Below are positions 34,109 through 44,210 of a stretch of DNA of 64,000 nucleotides, piece after piece; the stretch's first letter is position 1; every line of letters begins with the position of its first letter. The DNA lies in assembly GCA_024362935.1 (NCBI GenBank), contig JANCRA010000017.1, positions 21,254,501 to 21,318,500 on the forward strand. Reading direction: 5' to 3'. A program made the position numbers and the translations under genes. A model generated the notes under the pieces. It worked only from the letters and a program-made list of their open reading frames with translations. It ran no database searches and was not told the origin of the DNA. Origin of the DNA: Setophaga petechia. Lineage: Eukaryota > Chordata > Aves > Passeriformes > Parulidae.

Positions 34109-36814
34109 AACCATACAAACACCTCTCCCAGCAGATGTCCATGCTGCTGCTTGGGCAGCACTGCTCATCCATCACCCCTTGTGCCAGTCCTGCTGATGTG
34201 CCCTGCAAACTCATTACCCTCTCAACCCCTTAACTCAGAACAAAAATCTGTTTGGAAATGGTAAAATCCACAGCCTGAGGACCTGCATAGAGGCCTCACG
34301 TCAAGGAAAAAAAAATCAACGTATTGACAACCTTTAAACTTTCCATGGGGAGAGCAAACAGTGCCAGCTACGGCAACAGGCAGGCCTGGGGGAGAAGGAC
34401 ACAGCGGAATGGCAGCAATTGCCTCTCGTCCCCTCTCACACACTACCTCACATCTGAATCCCACGGGCTATTTTTGGCAAGTCAAGAAACAGAGGCAAGA
34501 AACAAAAGCCCTGAGAAAGGCAGCCGTGGGGGCAGGGGCTGGAGTTGGTCAGGCAACCTACAGGCAAGAGAGATGCCAGCTGGCATCTGCTGCCCTTGCT
34601 GCAGAATTTATGGACTTCTTTAATGACTGTTTTTCTCCTCCCCTCTTTGTTTTCCTCAACTATGCAATTTGCAGCTTCTGGATCCCTGCTCAGTGATCTG
34701 GGCTGGGGACCACAGCCCAGCCCAAGGTCTCTGGCAGGTGCTCCTGGCCATTGAGGCTGGGGGCTGCAGGAGGCTTCAAAGTGTGCACTGATTGCAGTTT
34801 CTCCCTGCCTGTGATGGGCAGGTTTTCTACTCCTCGTTTTTGGCCACACACACACTCCTCACAGCTCTCTCCTCCCCATTCACTTGCTCCAAGCTTCCTC
34901 CCCCGTCTCAGACCATGCTAGTTTGCACCATTTTTGGTTTCTCCTGTAGCTCCCACCCACACTCCCACCATGGCCGAGCACCCCCACCTCCCCCGTGGAG
35001 GTTTGGGGTTCTTCAGGCAGCCCAGCACTGCCTCCAGGAGCCTGGCCCACAGGGCTGGCTGTGTTTCAGCAGGAGCAGGGGGATGTGGTCAGACCTTCGC
35101 TACCACAGGGCACTACATCCATCCCTCTGCTCTGAAGCAGAGACATCCCTGGAGGCTCATTGACATCGGGACAGGCAGGAATTATCCTCTTTCAGTCAGG
35201 TGTCCTAAATCCCACTAAAACTAGTCCCCACCCCTCTGTTTCATTGCTGTGCTAGGGGCTTCAGCCTGTGTGTCTCACTGCCCTCCCAGGACAGGGGCTC
35301 TCTGTTTCCTTCTGCTGCCAAACTGTCCCTAGTGCTGCCTGGCCCTGGCACCTCAACATGCCCCAAGGAGCATGGTGGAATGGCTGCCCCTGGAGGCTTC
35401 TGGGACTGGTTGTCCCCACTGTGACTCCCCAGTGCCACCCACTGCCCTCTTGGTCCCCAGACCCCCAAGCAGGACCCTGTGAAATCTCAGCCTGGATTTG
35501 GGAAGGGTGAGCAGCACTCAAAACATACAGAGCCACCTATGTCTGAATCCATAAATTGTATCAATTGTGGGGTGATCAGTGGAAGAAACCCCACACTGTG
35601 GAAGGGGGAACCATGAACACTGAGTTATGCTGCAAAACACAGCATAATGCACAGTCCTCTGGCACTCAGTCTCTCTGGTTACAAATATAAGATGGGTTTA
35701 GTTAAATAAATAGTCTTCACGCAAGATGTCAGACAAGAGTGGTCCATTCCCTAAAAAAGTTCGTTTTGGAGAACATCCAAAAAATACTTACTAAATTATA
35801 GTGAAACCAAACTGTCCCTGAGCTCTATTGGTTTTGAAGGGGGCTGTGCTGGGCACCGAGCTCTGCAATGAGCTGTGAAAGAATGTCCTTTCTGTCCCAC
35901 CAGTGGTGGCATTTGGGCACTATGTTAGGACTAGACCTGCAGCCTCCAGCACATCAAAGCCTAAAGACTGCCCAAATCTAGAAGCTCTTTCATTGGTAAA
36001 CTTGTTGGCATCTAAGATTATTTCCAAACTTTGACACTCAAAGTGTGACCTGTATAACCAAAAACCCCAGGCTTGTCACATGCGTCATCTTCAAACGTTT
36101 TTTAAAATGCAATCAATGTCCTTGTGCTCTGATCACCTTCCCTGCAGACCAAGCTGGAGAATAGGGTTGGGAAGACCCTAGTCTGCAGTGTCACCCCGGT
36201 ACCCCCCCTGCCCAAGGGGGCATCTGCACAGTCCTGCTCTCCTGGAGCTCCAGAAAAAATGCCTCTGTGGACACATCCTCACTGAGGACAGTCAGAAGAT
36301 GCTCTGCACACGTGTCTTGGAGGGAAGAAGTAGGTGGTCCTGCCACCCCTGCGGTTTCCTGGTCCTCCTCCTTGGGTAGGAGGGGTCTCAGGAGAAGATG
36401 CAATTCCAATTTTGATGGTGGTGCCCAGTGCCCCTTCCACAGGTTAGTGAAACTGTCCACAGGCAAAAAATTCCTCTGCCTGCAGAGGTGGGAGGACAGT
36501 CTGGTGAACTGATTCAGGCCACCAAGAGCAGACCACTACTAGTGCCCTACTTTCTCTCTACCTTGAAATCTGCAGTCCTCCCTCAGCCACCAATCACCCC
36601 TCTGGTGTGGAGCGACTGTCACCAAGTATGAACCCAGCCAAAGCAGTGCCACCCTGAGGAAGCTGGTTGAGTTTCACTGACAGGCATGGATGGAAAAAAG
36701 GGGGCTCTCCAGATACAGCCGACAGCTGGAGTGGCAACATTGCCTCACCAGCAGCTACCATGCAATGACAGTGCTGGACTTACTGATTCCTTTAGAGAAG
36801 ATGTTCCTAAGCCT

Positions 36815-36820
36815 TTTAAT
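36815..36820 (-). terminator. Candidate CD40LG polyadenylation signal ATTAAA
   Basis: On the - strand, ATTAAA (TTTAAT on +) lies about 440 bases downstream of the CD40LG stop. I saw no AATAAA on that strand between the stop and this point. A common variant signal; assignment is inference. Confidence 0.4.
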
Positions 36821-37259
36821 GTTTTTCCATTGATGTTTGTAAGCAGATTGGTGCCGGAGATATGCATGAACCCAGCTTGGCTGAAGTGCCCTGAGCCATC
36901 GTACATTTTTAGGAAAGAAACATTGATGGCAGAGTTTGGAAAACAAAGCTCTTATGACATGATAGGGACATCGACCCTGCCAGGAATGTGGGGTGTGGTG
37001 GACCCAGACACATGACACCAGCATGTACCAAATCACTGTTTGCAAAAGAATAAAAACTGAAAGCAAATAATAACAGCTTCAAACTTTGTTCCATTTGTGT
37101 TCTCAGGGCCCCTTGGCCCTCATTAATAAATAACAAAATATACAAATTAAGAAACAAGAAAAACAGAGAGGCAGAGGAACATAAATAAGGGGAAAAGGGA
37201 AAGGCACTTTGTTCAAGAAGGTTGGACTGAATTCCCAGCTCAGGACAGCCCTTTCCTCA
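36821..37259 (-). other. CD40LG 3' UTR with AU-rich elements
   Basis: On the - strand, downstream of the stop, the nonamer TTATTTATT (37125-37133) and TTATTTAT (37181-37188) occur within an AT-rich context. UUAUUUAUU is the classical core of AU-rich instability elements. The extent depends on the polyadenylation signal proposed at 36815. Confidence 0.5.
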
Positions 37260-37651
37260 CTACAGCTTGAAGATGCCAAAGTAGGTGTTGCCGTGGCTGT
37301 ACCTCACTTTTGTGGAGTCTGTCACATTGACAAAGACCATGTCATCTTCCCTGAGGTTGAAGACACCGCCCACACGGATGGACTGGAGTGCACAGACGGT
37401 CTTCAAGTGTTTTTCTTCATGTGTTTTCAAGGAGGTCGGTGTCTTTTGTCCTTTCAGCAAGAGCCGGTCCTCTTCCTTGGGGATATGTAAATAAATATAG
37501 AGAGTGAAGGGTGCCAAAGACACTTCTGGGGTGCAGAAGCTGACTTGGGAGTAGATGTAGTAGAGTCCTGCTTCCTCCACCTTCAGTTTCCCCTCCTTGT
37601 TGGATATCAAGCTGTTTGTGGGGCCATACATGGTCTCCCTCCACTCCAGCA
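37260..37651 (-). CDS. CD40LG: CD40LG exon 6: TNF-homology domain and stop
   Basis: Acceptor CCCTACAG on the - strand; stop TAG at 37262-37260. It encodes (V)LEWRETMYGPTNSLISN through GNTYFGIFKL. The loop between APFTLYIYLHIP and the second Cys (KEEDRLLLKG...KHLKTV) is rich in Lys and Thr and longer than in human. Phase 1 in. Confidence 0.97.
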
Positions 37652-40600
37652 CTGTAGGGAGAGAGCATGGCAGGTGAGATCAGAGAAGGAGACTTCCAGT
37701 TTGGCAGGCTGATTTGGGGGGGACACTCACAGACATCTGACCTCAAAGCCTCTGTCTGTCTGTGAGGTGCAGTTAGTGGGGTACCCAGCCCAGGACACCA
37801 TCCCCAGCCCAGGGGAGCGGGGACCCTTCCCCAAGGCCAGAGCAGATTTAACTCTTGTTTGCTGATCACTGGCTTTGTCAGCCTTGACTGGATACGTGAG
37901 TGGAGGTACAGTTAGCTTCCTTCCTCCAGCCAAGTGGAAATACTTAGAGAGGAGGATTGCCTGTGTTTGCCACAACAGACCAAACAGCGTCACTTCCATT
38001 TGCTGCCTTCATGGACTTCAGTGGGACACCCTCCAAACCCTCAGAGCACTACCAAAATATGCTGCAACTCTGCTCTTCAGAGCCTCCCATCCCAGTTTTT
38101 TTTTCCATCTGGGGGCTGCCTTTCCTCTAGAGTCCTTCCTCCTTTTGGCCTCTGGAGATGGCAAGGCTTTACCAAGGAAGTAAAAAATTAACATTGGCAC
38201 AGTTGCTATCCCTACCTAAGTGCAGCACTCACTGTGCTAAGCAAGGGCTTAGTACAGTGAGTGCTGTTTCCCATTGCCAGGACCACGGCCCACACAGATC
38301 AGGGGATGCCATGGATTTTGGGACACTTTTGGTGTAATCACAGTAGCTCATGTGGTTAGTGCAGATAAGCCTATACAGAGACCTGGAAGCCATGGCTGTA
38401 GGGGCTGAGCTCAGCTGTGACCTCTGGAATTTGGACGTCTGCTTTCCCCAGCCTACAGAGACACCTGGAAGAACAGCCAGGGGGAGCAACTTGGCTCCAA
38501 GGGGAATAATGGGTTTGACTACCCCAGCCCAGAGACTGTGTGCCATGGGTAGTCCTCGAGAAGCCGCGAAGCCCATGGGCCCTGACCAAGCATCCCACAG
38601 GGATATTTCCCCACATAGAGTTGAGCTCCAGGCAACTGCTGCTCTCTGGACTCTGCTTTATAGGCTCAACAAGTGTTTGAGCAGGGAGTTTTAAAATACA
38701 GCGAGTTTCTCACTTCTCTGATCTTATCTAGCACTAAGCTTTCCACAGGTAGACTGAGCACTGGTGAAATGTTGCATCAGAGACGGAAAGAGCAGTTGCT
38801 GATTACTGTCAGTTACTTCAGAATTAAATCAGAAGTGCTTAGACTGTGAAATCCTTGCCAGATGGAGTGACTGACCGTGCAAGCTCACACTCACTTTGGT
38901 AAGCCTTGCTGTTGTGGGAAGTTCCTAAGCTAAGGCTAAGCCGAAGGATAGAGCAGCAAGAGCAATCACAGCCGATACAGTGGGATGCACAAATGCAAAA
39001 GGACTCAGGAGATTCTCTCAAACCTGATGTGGCCATGGCTGTGAATAATTGCACCTTGACTAAACCAGTTTGGAGCCCTATGTTGTGACTGGAAAGCCCT
39101 CAGCCCGCCCATATTACTGCCAGGAGCACTATGGGTGAGAAGAGGATTAAATCAGCAGATGCAAATACAAGCAGAGCCCTCCAGCAGCAGCCACCCCAGC
39201 AAGAGAGGCCAGGAGAGCAAAAAGATCTATTTTAAGAACAAAAGAAAAGCGGGATGTTGCTTTCCTTAAATACAAAACTAAAAAGTTTTCCACTCATAAA
39301 AAACACTGGAAAGATTTAGCCCTTGTGGTGCATTTCTAGGAAGGCACACATAGGGCTACTGAGGACAATTGGGATGCGTGAACCCCACGCGGCGCAGGTG
39401 CACATGGCGACGTGACCACTGGGAGGTTTGCTGTGTTTTGGGGGCACATTTTTGTGCTGGAGTTGTTCTGTCCCGTTCCCCACCCTTAGAGAGCCAGAGG
39501 GCAGGACTGGGAATGCACACTGCTGCATCCCTCTGGCTCCCTGGTCAAGGTAGGACCAAGTGAGCCTGTCTTACCTGAGCCTGCCTTGTTGCTCTGCTGA
39601 CCTGCCAGGTGAACTGCAATTGGCTCCCTCTTCTCTGCTGCAATTTAGAAAGGCCAGCGTTATTGATGCCTTGGCACTCACTGTTTCCCCAGCGCTCCAC
39701 TGCAGGGACTGCAGCACCTCCCACCCTTAATGTTTCTCTACAGGCAAAGACATCATCTCCAGATTCCACTCCCAGCCTAGAGTGAGGCAGGACTCCACTC
39801 AGCAAACACCTGCAGGTGCCTCTGAGGTAAAGCCTCTGATGGACGAAGCCTGCAGAGGAGATGGTGCCACCTCGCCTGTCAATGGAACAGGTCCTGGATG
39901 TGCCCACACCTCACCTGCCACAGATGTTTCATTCTTGTGCGTCACATGGGGATGATCATGGTGTTCAGGACCTGCCACATAAAAAGGCCACAGATTTAAT
40001 TTTGAGCTCAATTTCAACAACTTCAGACTGTCTTCTCCGACACCCAGAACCACCTGCCTTGGGTAGACAGCCATGGCCAGTGTCTCCCTCTGCCAGCTCA
40101 CACTGAGCTCAGTCCTACACCCACAAGGATGCTCCAAACCCCAACCCATCCCCTGCCACTACACCATGCCCTGAGAAACTCATGGGCTGTTGAAGGACAC
40201 CCCTTCCCAGGCCAAGGAACTTCCCCTGCCCCAGCAAGTCACGAGTGCACTGGCTACACCAGAAAACTCACCTCTCTGCATTTCAAACTTGGGCTGCTCC
40301 TTGGGGGGTCCGTCCTGTTACAATAGCAAAAATATATGGGTCTTTTTCAAAATCAATGATTTTGAGAGTTTCTATATAAAAGATGCTCTGGTCATTGCTA
40401 AGGTTGGTGATATTTAGCTCCAACAGCCCTGTCACTTCGTGACAGAGCATTTCTGAAGCCGGAGAGACCCACTTGTACCTTCCACATGACCATGGGCTGT
40501 TTTCAGCAAGGAGTTTATAGGGTTTATGGTCTTAGGTTTTATTCAATTAAAATGATGGGTAAAGTTTATTGAAAACAATAGGATAAACAAACAAGAAAAA

Positions 40601-43600
40601 TCTCCTTTTCATGTAGGAGAGCCATGATGTAAGTGCTGCCAATGTACACCCCTGCCCTGCAGTCGGGGTTTTCAGAACTGCTGACCACAGCCTACCTCAG
40701 ACACAATTTTTGGTGGTCTGTTCAGTACTGTTGCAAACCTGAGGCATCTGTTGTCATCAGGCAGTGACAATGAAGAAGAAATGTTCCTCTCCTGTCCACT
40801 CCAGCCAGCACAGCCACTCCTGAGCTGTGAATTCAAGGCTGAGCAGGATGAGAGCACCTCATAGCAATGCACATTGCAATGCAAATTGGCTCTTCTGCAT
40901 CCAAATGTGAGGAGCCCGATCCAACTAGAGATGCCATCCCTGAGTCCATGGGGTGGCAATTTGCATAGCACCCTCATGCTCCTTCTCACTGGTTGCCAGG
41001 AGCTGTTTCTCGGCCCAAGCCTTGCACTGCCATTGACACCTGGGCAAAGTGGGCAGAAATGTGTTCCCAGTGGCAGGTGGCCACAAGCATCCTCACAGAC
41101 ACCCAGCACAGGACTGGAGCAAGGTGCCAGACAGCAGAAAATCAATTATTTTCAGACTGGAATCAGGGAGAAGTGCCAAGGTGGCTGTAGTCCATCCTGC
41201 CCACCACAAGGCACAAATACACCATGGCATGTTGCAGCTACATGTACTCTGATCAAGAGCATTTTAGGAAAAAATCAATAAGATTTCTCAATAATATCAA
41301 TATAGGTAAAAAGGATACAGTATAAAAAAGGGCCTGTGCTACACAGCCTAAAAGTAAAAAGCACCCATGATTTTAAAAAAAAGCTTGGGGTGAGGCTCTG
41401 TGTTCGATTGGGAGCCCCTCTCCTTCTTCAATGGGATCTTTATCCACCCAACTGCATGTACCTTGCATTGGATGCTCTGGAAGCCCTTTATAACCTTTTC
41501 ACAGTCCAATAATGTCGACTTCTGACCTTCTGCTGTCTGACATTTCTGAACTTTCTTCAGGAAGATGTAATCTTCATTTAAGCTCAACACCTCTTCCATC
41601 TGCCGAGAGAGGAGAGAAGGGAGGGTCAATGGGATGTTAGTAGGAAACCTGCAACAGCTGGCAGCAGAGCCGTGCTGCATTCCTACGGGCAACAAATCCA
41701 GCCTGGGAAGCTCAGAGTCGGATGTTCAGCACTGGAATGAGGTGGGCAGACAAACCGAGGGCAGCAAGAGCTCCCACCAGACACCCAACACAGCATCTGT
41801 GCCCTCATCCACTGGGAATTGAACCCATGGAGCTCACCCTGAATGGCAATGCTAGGTGACAGGAGGATTGCTAAGGATCTGTGGAATTCACATTCTCTGA
41901 ATCTGAGAGAATCAGTGAGAGAAGCAGAGAAAAGAAAGAAAAAACCAATTCTTTTCTCAATTGCTATTCCTCTTGTTCACTAGTGGAATGCACCATGGAA
42001 GATTGTTTACCTGAAGGAAATTGGTAGTTGGATTCTGATGGGAGTATTTTGACTCATTGACCAATTGAATCCATGTGTGTGTGTCGGGACTGTTGGCAGA
42101 CAGTCACAAGATTCTCTGCAGTCGAGTTGAGTGCTTTGTGCAGATTCAGTTCAGATGTAATGTAATATAGAATAATATTGTATAACAAAGTAATTAATTA
42201 GCCTTCTGATAAGATGGAGTCCTCCTCGTCATTTCTTGCCTTCATTGGGCTTGGCCTGCTTTTTCAATAAGGATGTATCTTCTATCACCTTGATAATTAA
42301 TTTAAATGTCCATCTCTAACTTTTCCTAAAGAAACAGAAATCCCTGTGGGTGGCTCAGGAGTTTTGCAGGTCTTTCCCCAATGGCCTTAGCAGGCAGCTG
42401 GGATGCTCAGCCCCTCACCGCCCTGTCCACTCAGGGGGGTTTAAAACATTTTCTACTGACTTATTGACTAAAAGCATTGCCAGCAAAACAAAACAACGTG
42501 TAGGTTGGGGCTGAATTGTGCCAAGATCTTCAGATTAAAAAAAAATAAATCAGAAAGCCAATAAAAAAATAATTAAATGCATGCAAATACCGATTTTTAT
42601 ATTTACACCTCTTTGGGGTTTTTTTGTTGGTTTTTTGTTCCTTGTAAAAACCTAACATTCAGTTAAGTGGTAAAGGGGAGGCACAGCTGGACATGACACA
42701 CAGCGGGGCAGAGAGCTCAGCACAGGTAGCACTAAGATACGGAGGATCAGATTTGAAGCCCTGCCACAAGCTCTGAAGGCAACTGAAATCTTCTTGCCAC
42801 CTGTGACTGCATTTCAGCTGCCTCTGATCCTCGGCCATGTCCCCCTGTAGACACATTTCCATCTGCCAGAGACCCTCTACACATTCCTTCATGAGAACCT
42901 GCAACCTCCATGCAGGGAAGTCCCCTTCAACACCTCTAATATTAAAGCCCATCGAGCTCAACATTGTTCTCCACCCTTGTAGATCAGAAACCACACATCT
43001 AGATTTCAATTTAAGTTGAAACAACATATGTAAAAATCAGTAACATCCACCGCATCAGTGTATCAGGTAAGAAAAATGCATGCTGGGTTTTAGGCACATA
43101 TTTCTTTAGCAGGCTGTCATTTCTGGCTTGAAGTAAAGTAGCTTTACATTGGTGATTTTAGGCATCATGCAGTGCAGCTGCAGCCATACCAACCTCAAAA
43201 ACATCCTTCTGGACTTTAACTTTTTGGTAGATATTGTCTCAAGTATGGGACAGGATCACTAGTACTGTGCACCTTCAAAAACAGAGGAAGTACTGGGGTC
43301 CAGTCTTTTCTTCCCTAACCTACACGACAGCACCTGAAGTGAGATGTTGATAAAATTACTGAAACGTGAAAAAAAAAAAAATTCTGGACCTTTCATTCTC
43401 TCAGTTAATGTCACAGTGCTAATAGGTGCTACAAAATCAGAAAAAACCACCACCAGCCTAAAACAGCCACTTGCATGCCTAAACCACACCCTCTTGTCCT
43501 CAGACTAGCCACCAGCTTGCAGATTTATTCCAGGTGTCTCTTGGCAATTGGTCATTCTCTTTTTGTTAGCAAGGGGAACAGATCTGCCACATATTCTCAT

Positions 43601-43931
43601 GGCAAATTAAAGCAGAAATGAGAACATGGCTGAGATAAATGATACTGCTGCCTCTATCCAGTGGTCAGCACCATTTTTCACCATGCTCATCCTCCTGGTG
43701 AGCAGATCTCACCAGACCTGAAGTCAAAGCATGCCAGCAATCCAGCAGGGACAGAGACAACTTTCTCTCTCTGCTTACCTTATCCATCTTCATGTGAAGA
43801 TACAAACAGAAGAGCACGGTCCCAATGGTCTGCACTACAATAAATACACTGAGGAAGCCCATGAACATTTTCATGATGCCAGATGTGCTGCTGATAGGAC
43901 GGGGTGCCTCAGGGCCATAGGGTTCGTTCAT
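37260..43931 (-). CDS. CD40LG: CD40LG (CD40 ligand, CD154), TNF-superfamily membrane cytokine
   Basis: Six - strand exons join in phase: 43931-43779, 41599-41462, 40314-40272, 39971-39915, 39637-39575 and 37651-37260, giving 281 residues. Order: short cytoplasmic tail starting MNEPYGPEAP; one membrane segment (about residues 23-46, FMGFLSVFIVVQTIGTVLFC); an extracellular stalk; and a C-terminal TNF-homology domain with GLYYIYSQVSFC, APFTLYIYL, GGVFNL, DMVFVNVTDST and the ending YFGIFKL. The family forms type II trimers on activated helper T cells that engage CD40 on B cells and antigen-presenting cells, driving germinal centres and class switching. The Cys in SFC and in VCALQS match the human domain disulphide. 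NVTD keeps the known N-glycosylation site. Length exceeds human (261), as in birds. No break was seen. Confidence 0.96.
37652..39574 (-). other. CD40LG last intron (1.9 kb)
   Basis: No exon or named repeat. It contains the striking 19-bp inverted repeat at 38222-38267, annotated separately. Confidence 0.6.
38222..38267. repeat. Near-perfect 19-bp inverted repeat with 4-base loop
   Basis: The arm at 38224-38242 (AGCACTCACTGTGCTAAGC) pairs with 38247-38265 with one mismatch; the loop is AAGG. One more base pair (C38223-G38266) and a G-U-type pair extend the stem. As RNA on either strand this would be a short stable hairpin in the last CD40LG intron. Confidence 0.85.
39575..39637 (-). CDS. CD40LG: CD40LG exon 5: membrane-proximal stalk, NAGNAG acceptor
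   Basis: On the - strand the acceptor reads TTGCAGCAG, so either AG can be used. The first gives (A)EKREPIAVHLAGQQSNKAGS starting at 39637; the second starts at 39634 and drops one Ala, both in frame. Donor GTAAGA. PIAVHLAG aligns with human PQIAAHVIS, the start of the TNF-homology domain. Phase 1 at both ends. Confidence 0.9.
39915..39971 (-). CDS. CD40LG: CD40LG exon 4: His-rich stalk segment with an N-glycosylation motif
   Basis: Acceptor GTGGCAG, donor GTGAGG on the - strand. It encodes (G)PEHHDHPHVTHKNETSVA. The His/Pro-rich sequence and NET sequon resemble the stalk of chicken CD40L as I recall it, and have no counterpart in human. Phase 1 at both ends (57 nt), so it is skippable in frame. 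Confidence 0.88.
40272..40314 (-). CDS. CD40LG: CD40LG exon 3: short stalk exon, 43 nt
   Basis: Acceptor TGTAACAG, donor GTGAGT on the - strand. It encodes DGPPKEQPKFEMQR(G). FEMQ matches human SFEMQKG. Phase 0 in, phase 1 out, so skipping would shift the frame. Confidence 0.88.
40315..41461 (-). other. CD40LG intron (1.1 kb)
   Basis: No exon or named repeat recognised. Confidence 0.6.
41462..41599 (-). CDS. CD40LG: CD40LG exon 2: extracellular stalk
   Basis: Acceptor CGGCAG on the - strand, donor GTACAT. It encodes MEEVLSLNEDYIFLKKVQKC...CEKVIKGFQSIQCK, aligned with human [20 protein letters not shown]...LLNCEEIKSQFEGF. Phase 0 at both ends (138 nt). Confidence 0.95.
41600..43778 (-). other. 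CD40LG first intron (2.2 kb)
   Basis: AT-rich with A/T-rich low complexity at about 42536-42650. No additional exon or named transposon recognised on either strand. Confidence 0.6.
43779..43931 (-). CDS. CD40LG: CD40LG exon 1: cytoplasmic tail and membrane anchor
   Basis: ATG at 43931-43929, donor GTAAGC on the - strand. It encodes MNEPYGPEAPRPISSTSGIM, then the hydrophobic anchor and LHMKMDK (51 residues). The frame stays open upstream to 44033, but MNEPY is the start used by avian CD40L as I recall, so the Met at 43931 is chosen. Phase 0 out. Confidence 0.95.
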
Positions 43932-44210
43932 CCTCCGTGCACGTTGCTGGGGCTCCTCCAAATGCACTGCCTGCAAGCAGCATGAGAACTGTTGTGGGAG
44001 CGCCTGCTGCTCAGGGGATACAGGGTACAGCAACCTACACTTCCTGGAAAAAGCTCTTCACAGTGGGTAGGTTTGTTCACTACCATCTCCCACAACAAAC
44101 AACAACAAAAAAGTTGCTTAGACTTTCTTCTCTGTTGCACTTCCATGCTTTTTCCTACTGTTCTACCAGAAACAGAGAAAGGTTCTTATTTTTTATATTT
44201 ATATCAGCCC
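43932..44210 (-). promoter_or_regulatory. CD40LG 5' UTR and proximal promoter region
   Basis: Upstream of the start codon on the - strand. A TATAAATA box-like sequence lies at 44196-44203, about 265 bases before the ATG. An NFAT-type GGAAAA core lies on the + strand at 44046-44051. Human CD40LG is controlled by NFAT sites close to its promoter. The transcription start cannot be placed from sequence; if the TATA is used, the NFAT core would fall in the 5' UTR. Confidence 0.35.

Larger units (their letters stand above)
33300..36790. other. Intergenic region between the convergent ARHGEF6 and CD40LG 3' ends
   Basis: About 3.5 kb. It holds a CR1 fragment at ~33930-34075, a short TATATA-rich microsatellite at 34073-34108 and a small inverted repeat (TTATGCTG/CAGCATAA, 35625-35647). 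No exon was recognised on either strand. The left limit is the ARHGEF6 cleavage region; the right limit is the proposed CD40LG cleavage region. Confidence 0.65.

Noticed and set aside
43932..44033. In-frame upstream Met for CD40LG at 44033
   Set aside because: The extension reads as untranslated sequence and is absent from known CD40L proteins; MNEPY at 43931 is the expected start.
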